From an uncultured Roseburia sp. (GTDB lineage: Bacteria; Bacillota; Clostridia; Lachnospirales; Lachnospiraceae): a DNA stretch of 63,668 nucleotides. The notes beneath the pieces are model-generated. The model did not search any database and was not told the DNA's origin. It saw only the letters and a list, made by a program, of their open reading frames with translations. The stretch lies in NCBI GenBank assembly GCA_947246475.1, contig CAMXSH010000008.1:1-63668 (forward strand), given 5' to 3'. Numbering within the stretch: position 1 is the stretch's first letter; each line of letters opens with the position of its first letter. This document shows positions 43,876 through 53,306 of this stretch, in pieces. The translations under genes were made by a program, and so were the position numbers.

Positions 43876-45588
43876 TTATCTTCCCTGCTCATACCATTTT
43901 GCCTGCTCCTGGTACATCTTTTCATAATGCCCCCGCCTGCCAAGCAAAGCTTCATGGGTTCCCTGCTCCACAACTTTTCCGTCTTTTAGTACAACAATAC
44001 GATCAGCAATCCTGGCGGAACCAAGCCGGTGTGTCACAAGGATCCCCATTTTATTCTGGATCATTTTCTGAAATTTCCGGTACAGCACACCTTCCTCCAC
44101 TGGATCAATGGCGGATGTCGGTTCGTCCAGCAGAATGATCCTGCTGTCTCTATATAAACCTCTTGCAAGTGCCACACGCTGCCATTGCCCACCGGATAGA
44201 TCAATTCCATCGAACTCTCTGGACAGCATGGTATCATACCCCTGGGGGAAGCATTCATCCAGAAATATTTCACTTTTTTGAACGCAGTGCTTCATTTTCT
44301 CATAGTCACTGTCCTGTGCTGAGATCTCCACATTTTCGCGAAGGCTCATCTGATACTTTATAAACTGTTGAAATACCGCGGACACATACCGAAAACGATC
44401 TTCTTGGCACACAGAGAACAAATTTTTCCCATCCACCAGAACCTCTCCCGCATCCGGGATCAATACACCGGAAAGGATCCGGACCAGCGTGCTTTTCCCC
44501 GCGCCATTTTCTCCCACAAGCGCAATGGTTTCTCCTTTTTGGATTTCAAAAGATACATCCTCCAGTACTTTCTGGTCTGTTCCGGGATAACAAAAAGAGA
44601 CATGTTTTACTTCCACCTTATCATGCCAGCCAATCTCTCCCTCTTCTGACGTCTCCTCCGGAAGATCAAAAAACTCTAAATATTTTTTTACAAATCCAAA
44701 ATTATCAAACAATGACCCCAGATGATTCCCGATGGCATCATTCATAAAGGTAATTAATGTTGTTATAGAAGAAAATACGGCTGCAAATGCACCGATGGAA
44801 ATCGAACCCTCCATCATGGAATACAGCAGTAACAGGATGATCCCCAGATAACCTGCCAGTGTCAGGCTTCGCATCCCCAGATCCACCCCCCCAGCTTTTT
44901 TAGCTGATTTCCACTTTTTTTTACAAAACAGAGTATTCACTGAAACAAATTTCTTTCTAAAAAAAGAATAAGAGCCATAAAGGCGGTTTTCTTTAAACGT
45001 TTCCCTGCTGAACAATTCCGTTTCATAATAATCCTTTTCCCGTTGCAGCGGAATGGTCTCATCCACCTGCTTTTCAAGTATTCTTTTTCTAATAAAAAGA
45101 TTGAAGACAAGTGGCAGAAAAATAAATAATAATGTGAGAAACAGAATTGGTTTCAGCCTCCACAGATAAATTCCAAAAACAATAAAATATGGAACATAAA
45201 ACAATAAGATCGTGGCTATTGCATTGTACACCGCATAGCACTTGTCCGCCCCCAAATTTGCCTTTTCAATGCATTCTAATACTTTCACGTCTTCAAATAA
45301 ATTTCCCGGCAGTCTGGCAATTTTTCTATGGAGCTTCTGCTTCAGACTGCCGACCATGGATTTCATTGCGGGGGACCAGGTAAAATTGCAGACCGCATTC
45401 AACAGCTCGTTCCCGATCTGAAACAACACAACACATATCGTAACTATAATAAGCACCCGATAGGTTGTATTTCCTGCCGCTACATCTGTGATCGTGTCAA
45501 ACAGCCACTGCTTTACCACCGTACTAACAGCATAACAGACAGATGACAGCAGCATTGCCACACAATCTAACATAAGCCATTTTTTCAT
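43876..45588 (-). CDS. ABC exporter half-transporter, canonical ATPase
   Basis: 570 residues: six-helix membrane domain, then an ATPase with Walker A VGENGAGKST, signature LSGGQWQRVA, Walker B IILLDEPTSA and switch THRLG. It overlaps the end of the upstream half-transporter by four bases, the usual sign of a heterodimeric exporter. An HTH-methyltransferase gene starts the operon. Substrate is unknown; no precursor peptide gene was recognised beside it. Confidence 0.9.
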   Translation of the reverse strand: MKKWLMLDCVAMLLSSVCYAVSTVVKQWLFDTITDVAAGNTTYRVLIIVTICVVLFQIGNELLNAVCNFTWSPAMKSMVGSLKQKLHRKIARLPGNLFEDVKVLECIEKANLGADKCYAVYNAIATILLFYVPYFIVFGIYLWRLKPILFLTLLFIFLPLVFNLFIRKRILEKQVDETIPLQREKDYYETELFSRETFKENRLYGSYSFFRKKFVSVNTLFCKKKWKSAKKAGGVDLGMRSLTLAGYLGIILLLLYSMMEGSISIGAFAAVFSSITTLITFMNDAIGNHLGSLFDNFGFVKKYLEFFDLPEETSEEGEIGWHDKVEVKHVSFCYPGTDQKVLEDVSFEIQKGETIALVGENGAGKSTLVRILSGVLIPDAGEVLVDGKNLFSVCQEDRFRYVSAVFQQFIKYQMSLRENVEISAQDSDYEKMKHCVQKSEIFLDECFPQGYDTMLSREFDGIDLSGGQWQRVALARGLYRDSRIILLDEPTSAIDPVEEGVLYRKFQKMIQNKMGILVTHRLGSARIADRIVVLKDGKVVEQGTHEALLGRRGHYEKMYQEQAKWYEQGR

Positions 45589-47360
45589 TGATACCAGCTC
45601 CTTTGTTCCTCATACATCGCATAAAACAGTCCCTTTTTCCGCATTAGCTGATCAAAACCACCCTGCTCCCTTATTTTCCCATTCTCGAAAACAATGATCT
45701 CATCCGCTAATCTGGCAAATCCCAGACGGTGGCTGATCAATAACGTCAACGTGCCCTTTGTCATTTCCTGAAACAGACGATAGATCTCGCTTTCCATTTT
45801 AGGATCCAATGACGCTGTTGGTTCATCCAGAATACGAACCTTTGCCGGCCGCAGGAGCGCACGCACCATAGCCAGTTTCTGCCATTGTCCCCTGGACAGA
45901 TCCACACCGCCTTCCCTTGTCTTTCCCAAAAGTGTATCATATCCTTCAGGAAAGCTCTCAATCCTGCGGACCAGATCGAATTGTTCTGCCAGTTTCACCA
46001 TTTTCTCTTCTGAAAGTTTATGACAGGGATCGCTGATCTCACAATTTTCTTTAAAAGTCAGGGCATGCCTGCAAAAATCCTGATATACAACAGAAAATAT
46101 CCCCTTTTGTTCAGATGACGGATAACTGCGGAGTTCTCTGCCATCGATCAATATTTCTCCCGAATAATCCGAATACAAACCTGTCAGCAGTTTTATAATC
46201 GTTGTCTTACCCGCCCCATTTGCACCCACCAGAGCATAATTCTTTCCCATTTTCATAGTAAAAGATACATTTTCCAGCACCTTGTGATCCGTCCCTGGAT
46301 ATTGGAAACAAACATTACGAAATATGATTTCTTCTATATTTTTTACATACTGCGGAGGTTCCAGAACGCCTTCTTCCTCCGGCAATTCCCAAAATGCCCG
46401 CATATCCCTGCAAAATTCATTTCCTCTTACCAGCATATCGATATTCCTGCTCAGTCCCCAGCTCATTTGATTTGTCAGTAAAAACACTGCATTTACCAGA
46501 GAAATAAATAAACCAATGCTGATCTTTCCCGAGAGTGTTGGCTGGATCAGTGTGATGACGATCAGCAGCGCTGCGATAGCGGACAGCCCTCCGCTTAATT
46601 TTGTTTTTACTGCCCAAAAAACCTGGGTCTTCGTCTCAATTCCAAAGGCCTCCTGATAAGTATCTGCATACTGCCTGTTTACCTTTTCTGTGTAACCGAA
46701 TAACTTTCTCTCATTCAGACATTCCCTGCTGTTCAGCACATGATCCAGATACCAGTACTTTCTGCTGTAATGGGAGGTATCCCGCGACGTCTGAAAATTA
46801 ATCTTTCCGCCTTTTACAGACAAAACAAATAAAGGTATGCAAAAGAGCAGAATAAGCCCCGCCGCCCACCATACATATCCTGCGATCACTAACATGACGC
46901 CTGTGATGCTGATAAGTAATTTAAGAAGAGCAAGCACTGCCTGCCAGATGTCCTGCCAGTTCCTCTCTGGTTCCTTTAGCACCCGGTGGATCAGATCCTG
47001 GCTGTCCGGCATCTCCACATGAATATACTTCAAAGCAGCACATTTTTCCAGCATACGTGGACGATATTCCTGGAGCAGTCTGAGTTCTGCTTTCTGCCTG
47101 AGTACAACACTGACACGGGGAGCCAGCCAATCCACTGCCACCGTCAAAAACAGCAGCGAAAGTTTTAAAAACAGCTCTGGACGAAATAATGAATTATGTA
47201 CTGACCGTAACGCTGTATTTATAAATCCAGATACAGCATAAATCTGTAAAACAGAACAAAGACCGCTTAAAACCGCAAGAATCAGCATACCCGCATTTTC
47301 TGTTCTGGTAATATCTGACGGCATTTCCGAAAAAATAAATACACTCTTTTTTCTTTTCAT
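45585..47360 (-). CDS. ABC exporter half-transporter with altered signature motif
   Basis: 591 residues, six-helix membrane domain and ATPase with Walker A VGANGAGKTT, Walker B VRILDEPTAS and switch SHRLG. The signature reads LSRGQWQ instead of LSGGQ, a change of the second glycine to arginine. In a heterodimer this would weaken one of the two ATP sites. It is partnered with the gene at 43876-45588 and follows the HTH-methyltransferase after 19 bases. Confidence 0.9.
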   Translation of the reverse strand: MKRKKSVFIFSEMPSDITRTENAGMLILAVLSGLCSVLQIYAVSGFINTALRSVHNSLFRPELFLKLSLLFLTVAVDWLAPRVSVVLRQKAELRLLQEYRPRMLEKCAALKYIHVEMPDSQDLIHRVLKEPERNWQDIWQAVLALLKLLISITGVMLVIAGYVWWAAGLILLFCIPLFVLSVKGGKINFQTSRDTSHYSRKYWYLDHVLNSRECLNERKLFGYTEKVNRQYADTYQEAFGIETKTQVFWAVKTKLSGGLSAIAALLIVITLIQPTLSGKISIGLFISLVNAVFLLTNQMSWGLSRNIDMLVRGNEFCRDMRAFWELPEEEGVLEPPQYVKNIEEIIFRNVCFQYPGTDHKVLENVSFTMKMGKNYALVGANGAGKTTIIKLLTGLYSDYSGEILIDGRELRSYPSSEQKGIFSVVYQDFCRHALTFKENCEISDPCHKLSEEKMVKLAEQFDLVRRIESFPEGYDTLLGKTREGGVDLSRGQWQKLAMVRALLRPAKVRILDEPTASLDPKMESEIYRLFQEMTKGTLTLLISHRLGFARLADEIIVFENGKIREQGGFDQLMRKKGLFYAMYEEQRSWYQ

Positions 47361-47379
47361 ATATAGCTACCCTCCATTT

Positions 47380-48519
47380 TTATCCGGACATACAATATCC
47401 CCAGGTAATATACAATCCGCTGCTCTTGGAAACAAATACATCCTCTTCCTGAAGCAGCTGCAATACGTCTTCCTGATATTTCATAAATGCTTCTGCCTCT
47501 GGCAGACTGCACCCTCTGTTTAAATAGAAGGCATATCCTTTCTCTACCCGTTCCAGATGCTCGATCACATTTCTATATTTTGCCAGCTCTTCCTCTCTGC
47601 CCTCGGGAAAATTCCCATCATAAATAAACACCTTGTCACTCAGACGGGCATCCACATGACAAAGCCCCTTCTTCCGGAAAAGAAATGCCATCTCAGTTCC
47701 GGACTGAATATTCATTATTCCATGTTCCTGCATATATTCCCATACTTTATCCGGGCTGGGGATCTGAGGTTTATATGGTTTGTTTCCCCGGGCAATAAAG
47801 AATCCATCCTCAGCCAGCGGCAGGCTGATATCAATAGAGGCCAGCATACCGCCGGGCTTTAGCATCTGCATCATCCTGTCAATCGCACTCTCTGGATCCG
47901 AAAGGTAGGATAAGATCATCTGGGAAATCACAAGATCAAATTTTTCCGGGCTTTTATAGTCTAAAATGTTACCTTTTACGAATCGGACCACTGAATTATC
48001 TTTGCCAAATCTTTTCCGCCCCTCTTCCAGATACATTTCGCTTGCATCGAATCCGGTATATGTGCTGCCTTCCGGTAAATGCGGAAATATTTTCTCTGCC
48101 AGATAACCATAACCACAGGCACAATCTAACATTTTCACAGGTCTGTCAAATTTCCAGACCTTTTTTACCAGGAACTCCAGATAATCATCATTAAAATAAA
48201 ATAACTTCCAGTTTTTTGTACATTCCAGCTGCTGCTCCCAATATTCTTCACTACTATAATCTGGAGCGGTTACTTTCTGCTCCAGCGGACGCATCCCCAG
48301 CACCACTTCTACATCGACTTGAAAATACATTGCCAGAGCAGGCAGATAACTGATATCTGGCATAGAAATTCCGTTTTCCCACTTACTAATTGTCTGAAAG
48401 GAAACATGGAGCGCTTCTGCCAATTCTTTCTGTGTGACCTTTTTTTCTTTTCTCAATGCTCTGATCTGTAACTGCAGCTTCTGATCCACCGACCTTACCC
48501 CCTGTTCATATTTTGTCAT
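47380..48519 (-). CDS. XRE HTH/SAM methyltransferase fusion
   Basis: 379 residues. Residues about 13-75 are an XRE HTH (LRKEKKVTQKELAEALHVSFQTISKWENG). A class I methyltransferase follows, with motif I MLDCACGYGYLAE, then TGFDASEMYLEEGRKRF and LVISQMILSYLSD. The final 100 residues are probably a lid domain. It is first in an operon with the ABC exporter, suggesting a regulator that also modifies a small molecule, perhaps for self-protection. A perfect palindrome at 48558-48576 may be its operator. Confidence 0.87.
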   Translation of the reverse strand: MTKYEQGVRSVDQKLQLQIRALRKEKKVTQKELAEALHVSFQTISKWENGISMPDISYLPALAMYFQVDVEVVLGMRPLEQKVTAPDYSSEEYWEQQLECTKNWKLFYFNDDYLEFLVKKVWKFDRPVKMLDCACGYGYLAEKIFPHLPEGSTYTGFDASEMYLEEGRKRFGKDNSVVRFVKGNILDYKSPEKFDLVISQMILSYLSDPESAIDRMMQMLKPGGMLASIDISLPLAEDGFFIARGNKPYKPQIPSPDKVWEYMQEHGIMNIQSGTEMAFLFRKKGLCHVDARLSDKVFIYDGNFPEGREEELAKYRNVIEHLERVEKGYAFYLNRGCSLPEAEAFMKYQEDVLQLLQEEDVFVSKSSGLYITWGYCMSG

Positions 48520-48557
48520 ATCAAACTTCTTTCATCAATAACTTATACCGCAACCAG

Positions 48558-48576
48558 ATTCGCCTATCAGGCGAAT
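48558..48576. promoter_or_regulatory. Palindrome upstream of the HTH-methyltransferase
   Basis: ATTCGCCT and AGGCGAAT are perfect 8-base arms around a 3-base centre, about 40 bases upstream of the start codon at 48519. TATAAT-like sequence flanks it. It is a good candidate operator for the fused XRE domain. Confidence 0.65.
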
Positions 48577-48640
48577 TATATTTATTATAACAAAAAAGGA
48601 CCGAATTATCAGCCCTTTTCGATTCAACGTTTATTTTACT

Positions 48641-49864
48641 TCACATTATTCCTGACCAGATAATAGAGGCAGTTCCTTTCACTGCTTCATGCCGCCAACC
48701 ATCCTCATCCGGAAAACCGGTCTGGAACACAGCCACAAAATCCTCTTCCTTATCCACCAGAAATACAGATGTACCACTGCCTTCATGGTATATTACATCT
48801 TCGGATACCAGCTGTTCGAGATCTGTTTTATGGGCTGCAATCGGCATCCCCGCACCATAAGCAACCGGACGTCCCGAATGTCCCCAGCAATGATCCAAAA
48901 CGTGATCTCCCACAAGATTCGTCCAAAGCCATGACAATGCCGTTTTCCCTATCACACGATTTCCCCGGTACCGCCCGCCGCGAAGCATCATCTCACCCAG
49001 TTTCACCATTTCACGCCCTGTGGACATGATTCCTCCTGCCGTGTCGGGCACTCCCTTCCACCAGTAATAGGAAGGACGGGCCATCGCCGCCATCCCCATT
49101 TTCTCATATTCTTTTACCATCTTCAGATCAGTCTGATTGACTATATTATAACGTTTCAGCCAGTTCTCGTTTGTATTCACACGCCAGTGGGTTTCTGTCA
49201 TTTCACAGGGAAGCAGGATCGTCTCCCGGATAAACTCCTCCACCTTCATCCCGGTTGCCCGCTCTATGATCTCCCCCAGTACAGGGTAACCGACTGCTGA
49301 ATAGATCCATTTCTCCCCAGGTTTCGCATGAAGTCCCGCCTGGATCACCGCAGGAATCCATGTCTCCTCCACCCGTTCTTCATCAATCCCCTTCCACCAT
49401 TTTCTCTCATCTTCAGGAAGAGCGCCAGGCAGCGCGCACAACCCTGATGTATGGGTCAGCAAATGCTGCACAGTAATATCACGGAATGCCCCCGTCCCAA
49501 ACTCATTGATCCATTCCCACACCGGCTGTCCCAGGTAGAGGATCCCATCCTCTGCCAGCTTCAGTATCGCCATCGCAGTAAAGACTTTCGTTATGGATTG
49601 TATTTCAAAAAAAGTATCCGGCATAAATTTTGTTCTCCCCTGCCACTCACACGCCAGATCCCCAAGAGCCGCATCGGCAAATACTTTTCCGCGCCTCCAT
49701 AGGCAGTAGCTGGCTGACCGGATCATTTTTTCATCAATCAGTTTCTGTAAATGGCGGTTCAGTACATCCAGCCGACAGGGATCATAGCCCACTTCTTCCG
49801 AAGCCGCCTCACATTTTTCCTGTCTCACTTTGGGCTGCAGATTTTGTTGTTCCTTCCAGTTCAT
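48641..49864 (-). CDS. Serine hydrolase of the beta-lactamase/class C family
   Basis: 407 residues from the ATG at 49864 (MNWKEQQ), behind AAAGGAAA; the frame is open further upstream. The nucleophile motif is QSITK (SxxK) near residue 105, the second motif is YSAVGY where the usual YxN reads YSA, and the third is HEGSG near the end. No signal peptide is seen, so it is probably cytoplasmic; esterase or peptidase activity on small substrates is likelier than drug resistance. Confidence 0.82.
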   Translation of the reverse strand: MNWKEQQNLQPKVRQEKCEAASEEVGYDPCRLDVLNRHLQKLIDEKMIRSASYCLWRRGKVFADAALGDLACEWQGRTKFMPDTFFEIQSITKVFTAMAILKLAEDGILYLGQPVWEWINEFGTGAFRDITVQHLLTHTSGLCALPGALPEDERKWWKGIDEERVEETWIPAVIQAGLHAKPGEKWIYSAVGYPVLGEIIERATGMKVEEFIRETILLPCEMTETHWRVNTNENWLKRYNIVNQTDLKMVKEYEKMGMAAMARPSYYWWKGVPDTAGGIMSTGREMVKLGEMMLRGGRYRGNRVIGKTALSWLWTNLVGDHVLDHCWGHSGRPVAYGAGMPIAAHKTDLEQLVSEDVIYHEGSGTSVFLVDKEEDFVAVFQTGFPDEDGWRHEAVKGTASIIWSGIM

Positions 49865-50070
49865 TATTGTTTGGTTTCCTTTCTGAAAATATCTCAGCAC
49901 CAATACTTCTCCAATTCCTCCGGTATAAAGTTCATACACCCCTCCATCTGCCACTCCGGATACACCTCTTCACAACTGGTATCATAATATGGCAGATAAT
50001 ACTCTTTATCTTCTAACTCTTACAAAAGTGATAGATAATAAAGTGTTATCCGTCACCCCCACTCCATCCC

Positions 50071-51813
50071 CTACACCCTTGACTGCTTTATCAGATTCAG
50101 TGCCGCCGCATCGATATCAAAAACCGTTCCCAAACCATCATCCCAGCGATCCCAAAAATCAATCGTCGCACTCCTTGGTTCCTCTTTCGGTTTATTTAGG
50201 ATGATTTTAGATGGAAGCATAATTGCATCACCGACGACTACACATTCGCCAACATCCAGATTGGGTAACATATCAACAATACCGACTAAGGAATCTGTCA
50301 GCATCGCCGCCACAGCAGACTTATCCCGGTCATTTGTCACCTTAAGACTAACAATATTATTACACTGTGACATGATCGTTGTATTCAGCTCTGCCGGTCT
50401 TTGGGAAACAATGAGTAAACCAATACCATACTTCCTTCCCTCTTTGGCGATCTTCTCAAAAATCTCCAGCGACTTTTTCTCAACTGCCTTCATTTTTGAC
50501 ATATCGTTTGACATATAAATATGGGCTTCATCACAAACTAACACCAATGGATGCCTTACTTCATCTACTGTGGGAGACATCCAAAACTGAATATCGTATA
50601 TAAGTCTGGTTACAATACCGATGATGATAGCTAACATGTCAGATTGGACTTCCGACAGATCGATTACTTTTATCCTGAAATGGCTGTTATCCATTAACCT
50701 CGATACAAATTGGTTCAGATAGGTGACATCCGCAGTTTCTTTTTCATTAAAGACAAACCCATACTTCATATCATCTCTCTTTGTTGTTAGACGTGTGATC
50801 AGATTAGTCAGTTTATCGTAATACTGCCCCTTTTTAGTTTTTGCCTGTCCTTTCCGGTCTCCACTTTTATATTCTTCTCCCGTATCAATTTCTAAACTAT
50901 TTTGTTCCTCGAGATATGCTATCAGCGCTTCCGATGAAAAAGGGACTGGCGTATCTGCTGTTACGATTTCTTCTGAGACGCCACTCATATTATTATTTAT
51001 ATATTTCTTTTTTTCTTTTAATATGTAATTGATAACAGCCGCCCGTTGATTTGTAGAAGTTCCTTCCGAAGATTCAACAAACAAGGAATGGATTTCCTCA
51101 TAATTGAAAAACCACAACGGAATGTGCAGACCTTCTGAATCATCACATATTTTAATCTTATCTGCGTAAGACAATTTATTATATTCTCCATGCAGGTCAA
51201 AAACGATCATATTAGAATGGGATAATTCATCCGCTCTTTCTAATATCTCAGCTACTGTAAAGGATTTTCCACTGCCCGTACTTCCTACAATACAGGCATG
51301 TCTTTGAAAGAAGCGGTTTCCGTCTAAAATAGCCGGAACATCATGATTACTTGCAAAACAACCTATTTCCAGGTTTTTGTCGCTGACCTCCCTATTATTT
51401 ATTGCATTCATGATCATCTTCATGGCAGTTTCATTTGCCTGATATACTTCACTGTTGATCTCTGGGTATGTATTGATTGCACGCTTAAATTTATTTCCTT
51501 TTCCTGCCCCATATTTGCTGTAATAGCTTCCTACCAAATGAACAACGCAAAAATTGTCTGAATAACAAGCCATCTCTTCATCTATGGAATCCTCATCATG
51601 AGTCTCCAGCCTTTTTTTCGTTACTTTGGTTAGAATTCCAATCAGTTTTTCATGGGAATTATTTCCTGATAAGATAACAATATCGTTTATTTTCAATACA
51701 TTAAGAACGTCCTCATTTGTAACGCTCACAACAATTTTTCTGGTATCAACGTTTTCCACTGTACCAATGCAGCATGCCGATTGCAGACAATCATTTATAT
51801 TCTGTAAATTCAT
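50071..51813 (-). CDS. herA: HerA-like ATPase of a SIR2-HerA defence system
   Basis: 580 residues of the HerA/DUF87 hexameric ATPase family. An N-terminal HAS-barrel-like segment precedes Walker A GSTGSGKSFTV near residue 183. Later come Walker B LVCDEAHIY and IVSQRPAEL with the sensor residues, and RDKSAVAAMLTDSLVGIVDMLP. It starts 11 bases after the SIR2 gene behind GGAGG. SIR2-HerA pairs form large complexes that deplete NAD+ on phage infection (described SIR2-HerA/Nezha systems); the gene order SIR2 then HerA agrees. Confidence 0.92.
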   Translation of the reverse strand: MNLQNINDCLQSACCIGTVENVDTRKIVVSVTNEDVLNVLKINDIVILSGNNSHEKLIGILTKVTKKRLETHDEDSIDEEMACYSDNFCVVHLVGSYYSKYGAGKGNKFKRAINTYPEINSEVYQANETAMKMIMNAINNREVSDKNLEIGCFASNHDVPAILDGNRFFQRHACIVGSTGSGKSFTVAEILERADELSHSNMIVFDLHGEYNKLSYADKIKICDDSEGLHIPLWFFNYEEIHSLFVESSEGTSTNQRAAVINYILKEKKKYINNNMSGVSEEIVTADTPVPFSSEALIAYLEEQNSLEIDTGEEYKSGDRKGQAKTKKGQYYDKLTNLITRLTTKRDDMKYGFVFNEKETADVTYLNQFVSRLMDNSHFRIKVIDLSEVQSDMLAIIIGIVTRLIYDIQFWMSPTVDEVRHPLVLVCDEAHIYMSNDMSKMKAVEKKSLEIFEKIAKEGRKYGIGLLIVSQRPAELNTTIMSQCNNIVSLKVTNDRDKSAVAAMLTDSLVGIVDMLPNLDVGECVVVGDAIMLPSKIILNKPKEEPRSATIDFWDRWDDGLGTVFDIDAAALNLIKQSRV

Positions 51814-51824
51814 TCGTGCCTCCT

Positions 51825-52889
51825 TTAACCAAAGAAAACATCTGCAAATTTGTCAATATCCCATAAGGATAAATCTATGATATACTTTTTCCCCTTATAG
51901 ATCATATATTCCTCACCATTTTCATGATAAAAAACGGTAATATTCTTACTTTTTAACGCCGTATCAATTATTTCCTTTTTTACATCCCTTGCCATTATAA
52001 GAACGTTTTTCTCGAAACTATCCATAAGTGCCGTATTAAAATGATCATCATTAAATCCATAACCATAAAATAAGAGAGAATAATTACCTGAAGGATTTAG
52101 CAGATCATTAAATTCCTCACGCATACAGCGGAATGTATTATTTATCATACCTTCTCTATACTTTGAACTACCAGGAGTAACTATTTCAATACACTCTGTC
52201 TTTTGGGAAAGTTCAAAATAATCGTTTGTCAAATATTCATTTCCATTCTCATTCACCCAGTTAATAGAACCATGTGGCTTAAACAGCCTGACCCATATTT
52301 TCTTTGTACAATTGTATATTTGTGTTGGCTGCTTCAATAAATTTCTGTCAAATTTGCCATATAAATTCCCATAAAAACCGCTAATTACCCCTATACCAAG
52401 TTTATCACACACGATTTCAATCACCCGGTCATAATTTGGCGTCATAATATCGATCACTTTATTATTAATCGTAACGGTTCCACTAAGATATGCCAACAGA
52501 CGACTAAATCCTGTATCATATTTTATTATATTATCATGAAGATTTTCCTCTGATTCCAAAATATATTCAGCGGTAGAAGTCTTAATAAAATCCACTAATA
52601 TATTTTCTTCTTGTGAAAGATTTACAAGTCCCGCTTCTAATCCTTTGTCCTTTATATTTTTGAAACGATTAGACCACATTTCTTTCAGAACCGTTTTATT
52701 TTCTTTTTTAATTTTCCCATCCAAATAATTTGCCAGGTCTTTCATTCCTGGTATTCCATACAGGATTGAAAGACCAGTACCTATTATCAGTTTTGGCATA
52801 TTATTCCTTGAAAGATTTCTTTGTTTTATATCTTCCACGATTTCATCAAAACGTCCTGAATGTGTTTCTATTTCTTCGATGATCTCCAT
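51825..52889 (-). CDS. SIR2-family NADase of a SIR2-HerA defence system
   Basis: 354 residues from the ATG at 52889, behind AAAGG. SIR2 motifs are GTGLSILYGIPGM (NAD-binding loop), MTPNYDRVIE (TxNYDxxIE), the catalytic histidine in FKPHGSINW, and LLFYGYGFNDDHFNTAL (GYGxxDxH). This is the catalytic NAD+-hydrolysing subunit; the HerA ATPase downstream is its partner. Promoter and possible Spo0A boxes lie at 52944-53009. Confidence 0.92.
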   Translation of the reverse strand: MEIIEEIETHSGRFDEIVEDIKQRNLSRNNMPKLIIGTGLSILYGIPGMKDLANYLDGKIKKENKTVLKEMWSNRFKNIKDKGLEAGLVNLSQEENILVDFIKTSTAEYILESEENLHDNIIKYDTGFSRLLAYLSGTVTINNKVIDIMTPNYDRVIEIVCDKLGIGVISGFYGNLYGKFDRNLLKQPTQIYNCTKKIWVRLFKPHGSINWVNENGNEYLTNDYFELSQKTECIEIVTPGSSKYREGMINNTFRCMREEFNDLLNPSGNYSLLFYGYGFNDDHFNTALMDSFEKNVLIMARDVKKEIIDTALKSKNITVFYHENGEEYMIYKGKKYIIDLSLWDIDKFADVFFG

Positions 52890-52943
52890 ATACACCTTTC
52901 TCTCATCTAATCCATCATTAGCATTTCTAAATTCTTTTACTCA

Positions 52944-53009
52944 ATTATACCCCTGTCCTCCCCTTCCCAACAAGGAAAATCGTTCGACACTTTTCGACAT
53001 ACATCGACA
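52944..53009 (-). promoter_or_regulatory. SIR2-HerA promoter with three tandem 0A-like boxes
   Basis: On the minus strand TGTCGAT, TGTCGAA and TGTCGAA start exactly ten bases apart (53003-53009, 52993-52999, 52983-52989). TGTCGAA is the core of the Spo0A box, and 3-base gaps are known from tandem 0A sites. TATAAT follows at 52944-52949 with only a weak -35, as expected for an activated promoter. Boxes centre near -49, -59 and -69. Confidence 0.6.
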
Positions 53010-53200
53010 AAACCACTAAAAAACGCCTATTTACAGCACCTTGCAAATAGACTTATAAGCAAAAAATTTTATTTTTATATTTCTAAGATTATGAAATTGA
53101 TATGACAGAGTATTAATTAATCTTGATTTAATCTCACGTTCTACATTTTCAAAAAGCAGCCAGGGCATTAATACAAATATTTCTTGGGGGCTATCGTTTT

Positions 53201-53240
53201 AACTGTTGACATATAAAATCAATATCATATGCCAACAGTT
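53201..53240. other. Imperfect inverted repeat in the ohyA-SIR2 gap
   Basis: AACTGTTG (53201-53208) and CAACAGTT (53233-53240) with ATAT/ATAT inside form a hairpin after the oleate hydratase stop. No strong T run follows. The remainder of 53010-53306 is AT-rich with no gene seen. Confidence 0.45.
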
Positions 53241-53306
53241 TACTTGATGTGTTACATTTAACTATAGTTTTGCTTCCCCGACCGAGTTTTGACGCAACTT
53301 ATGGCA

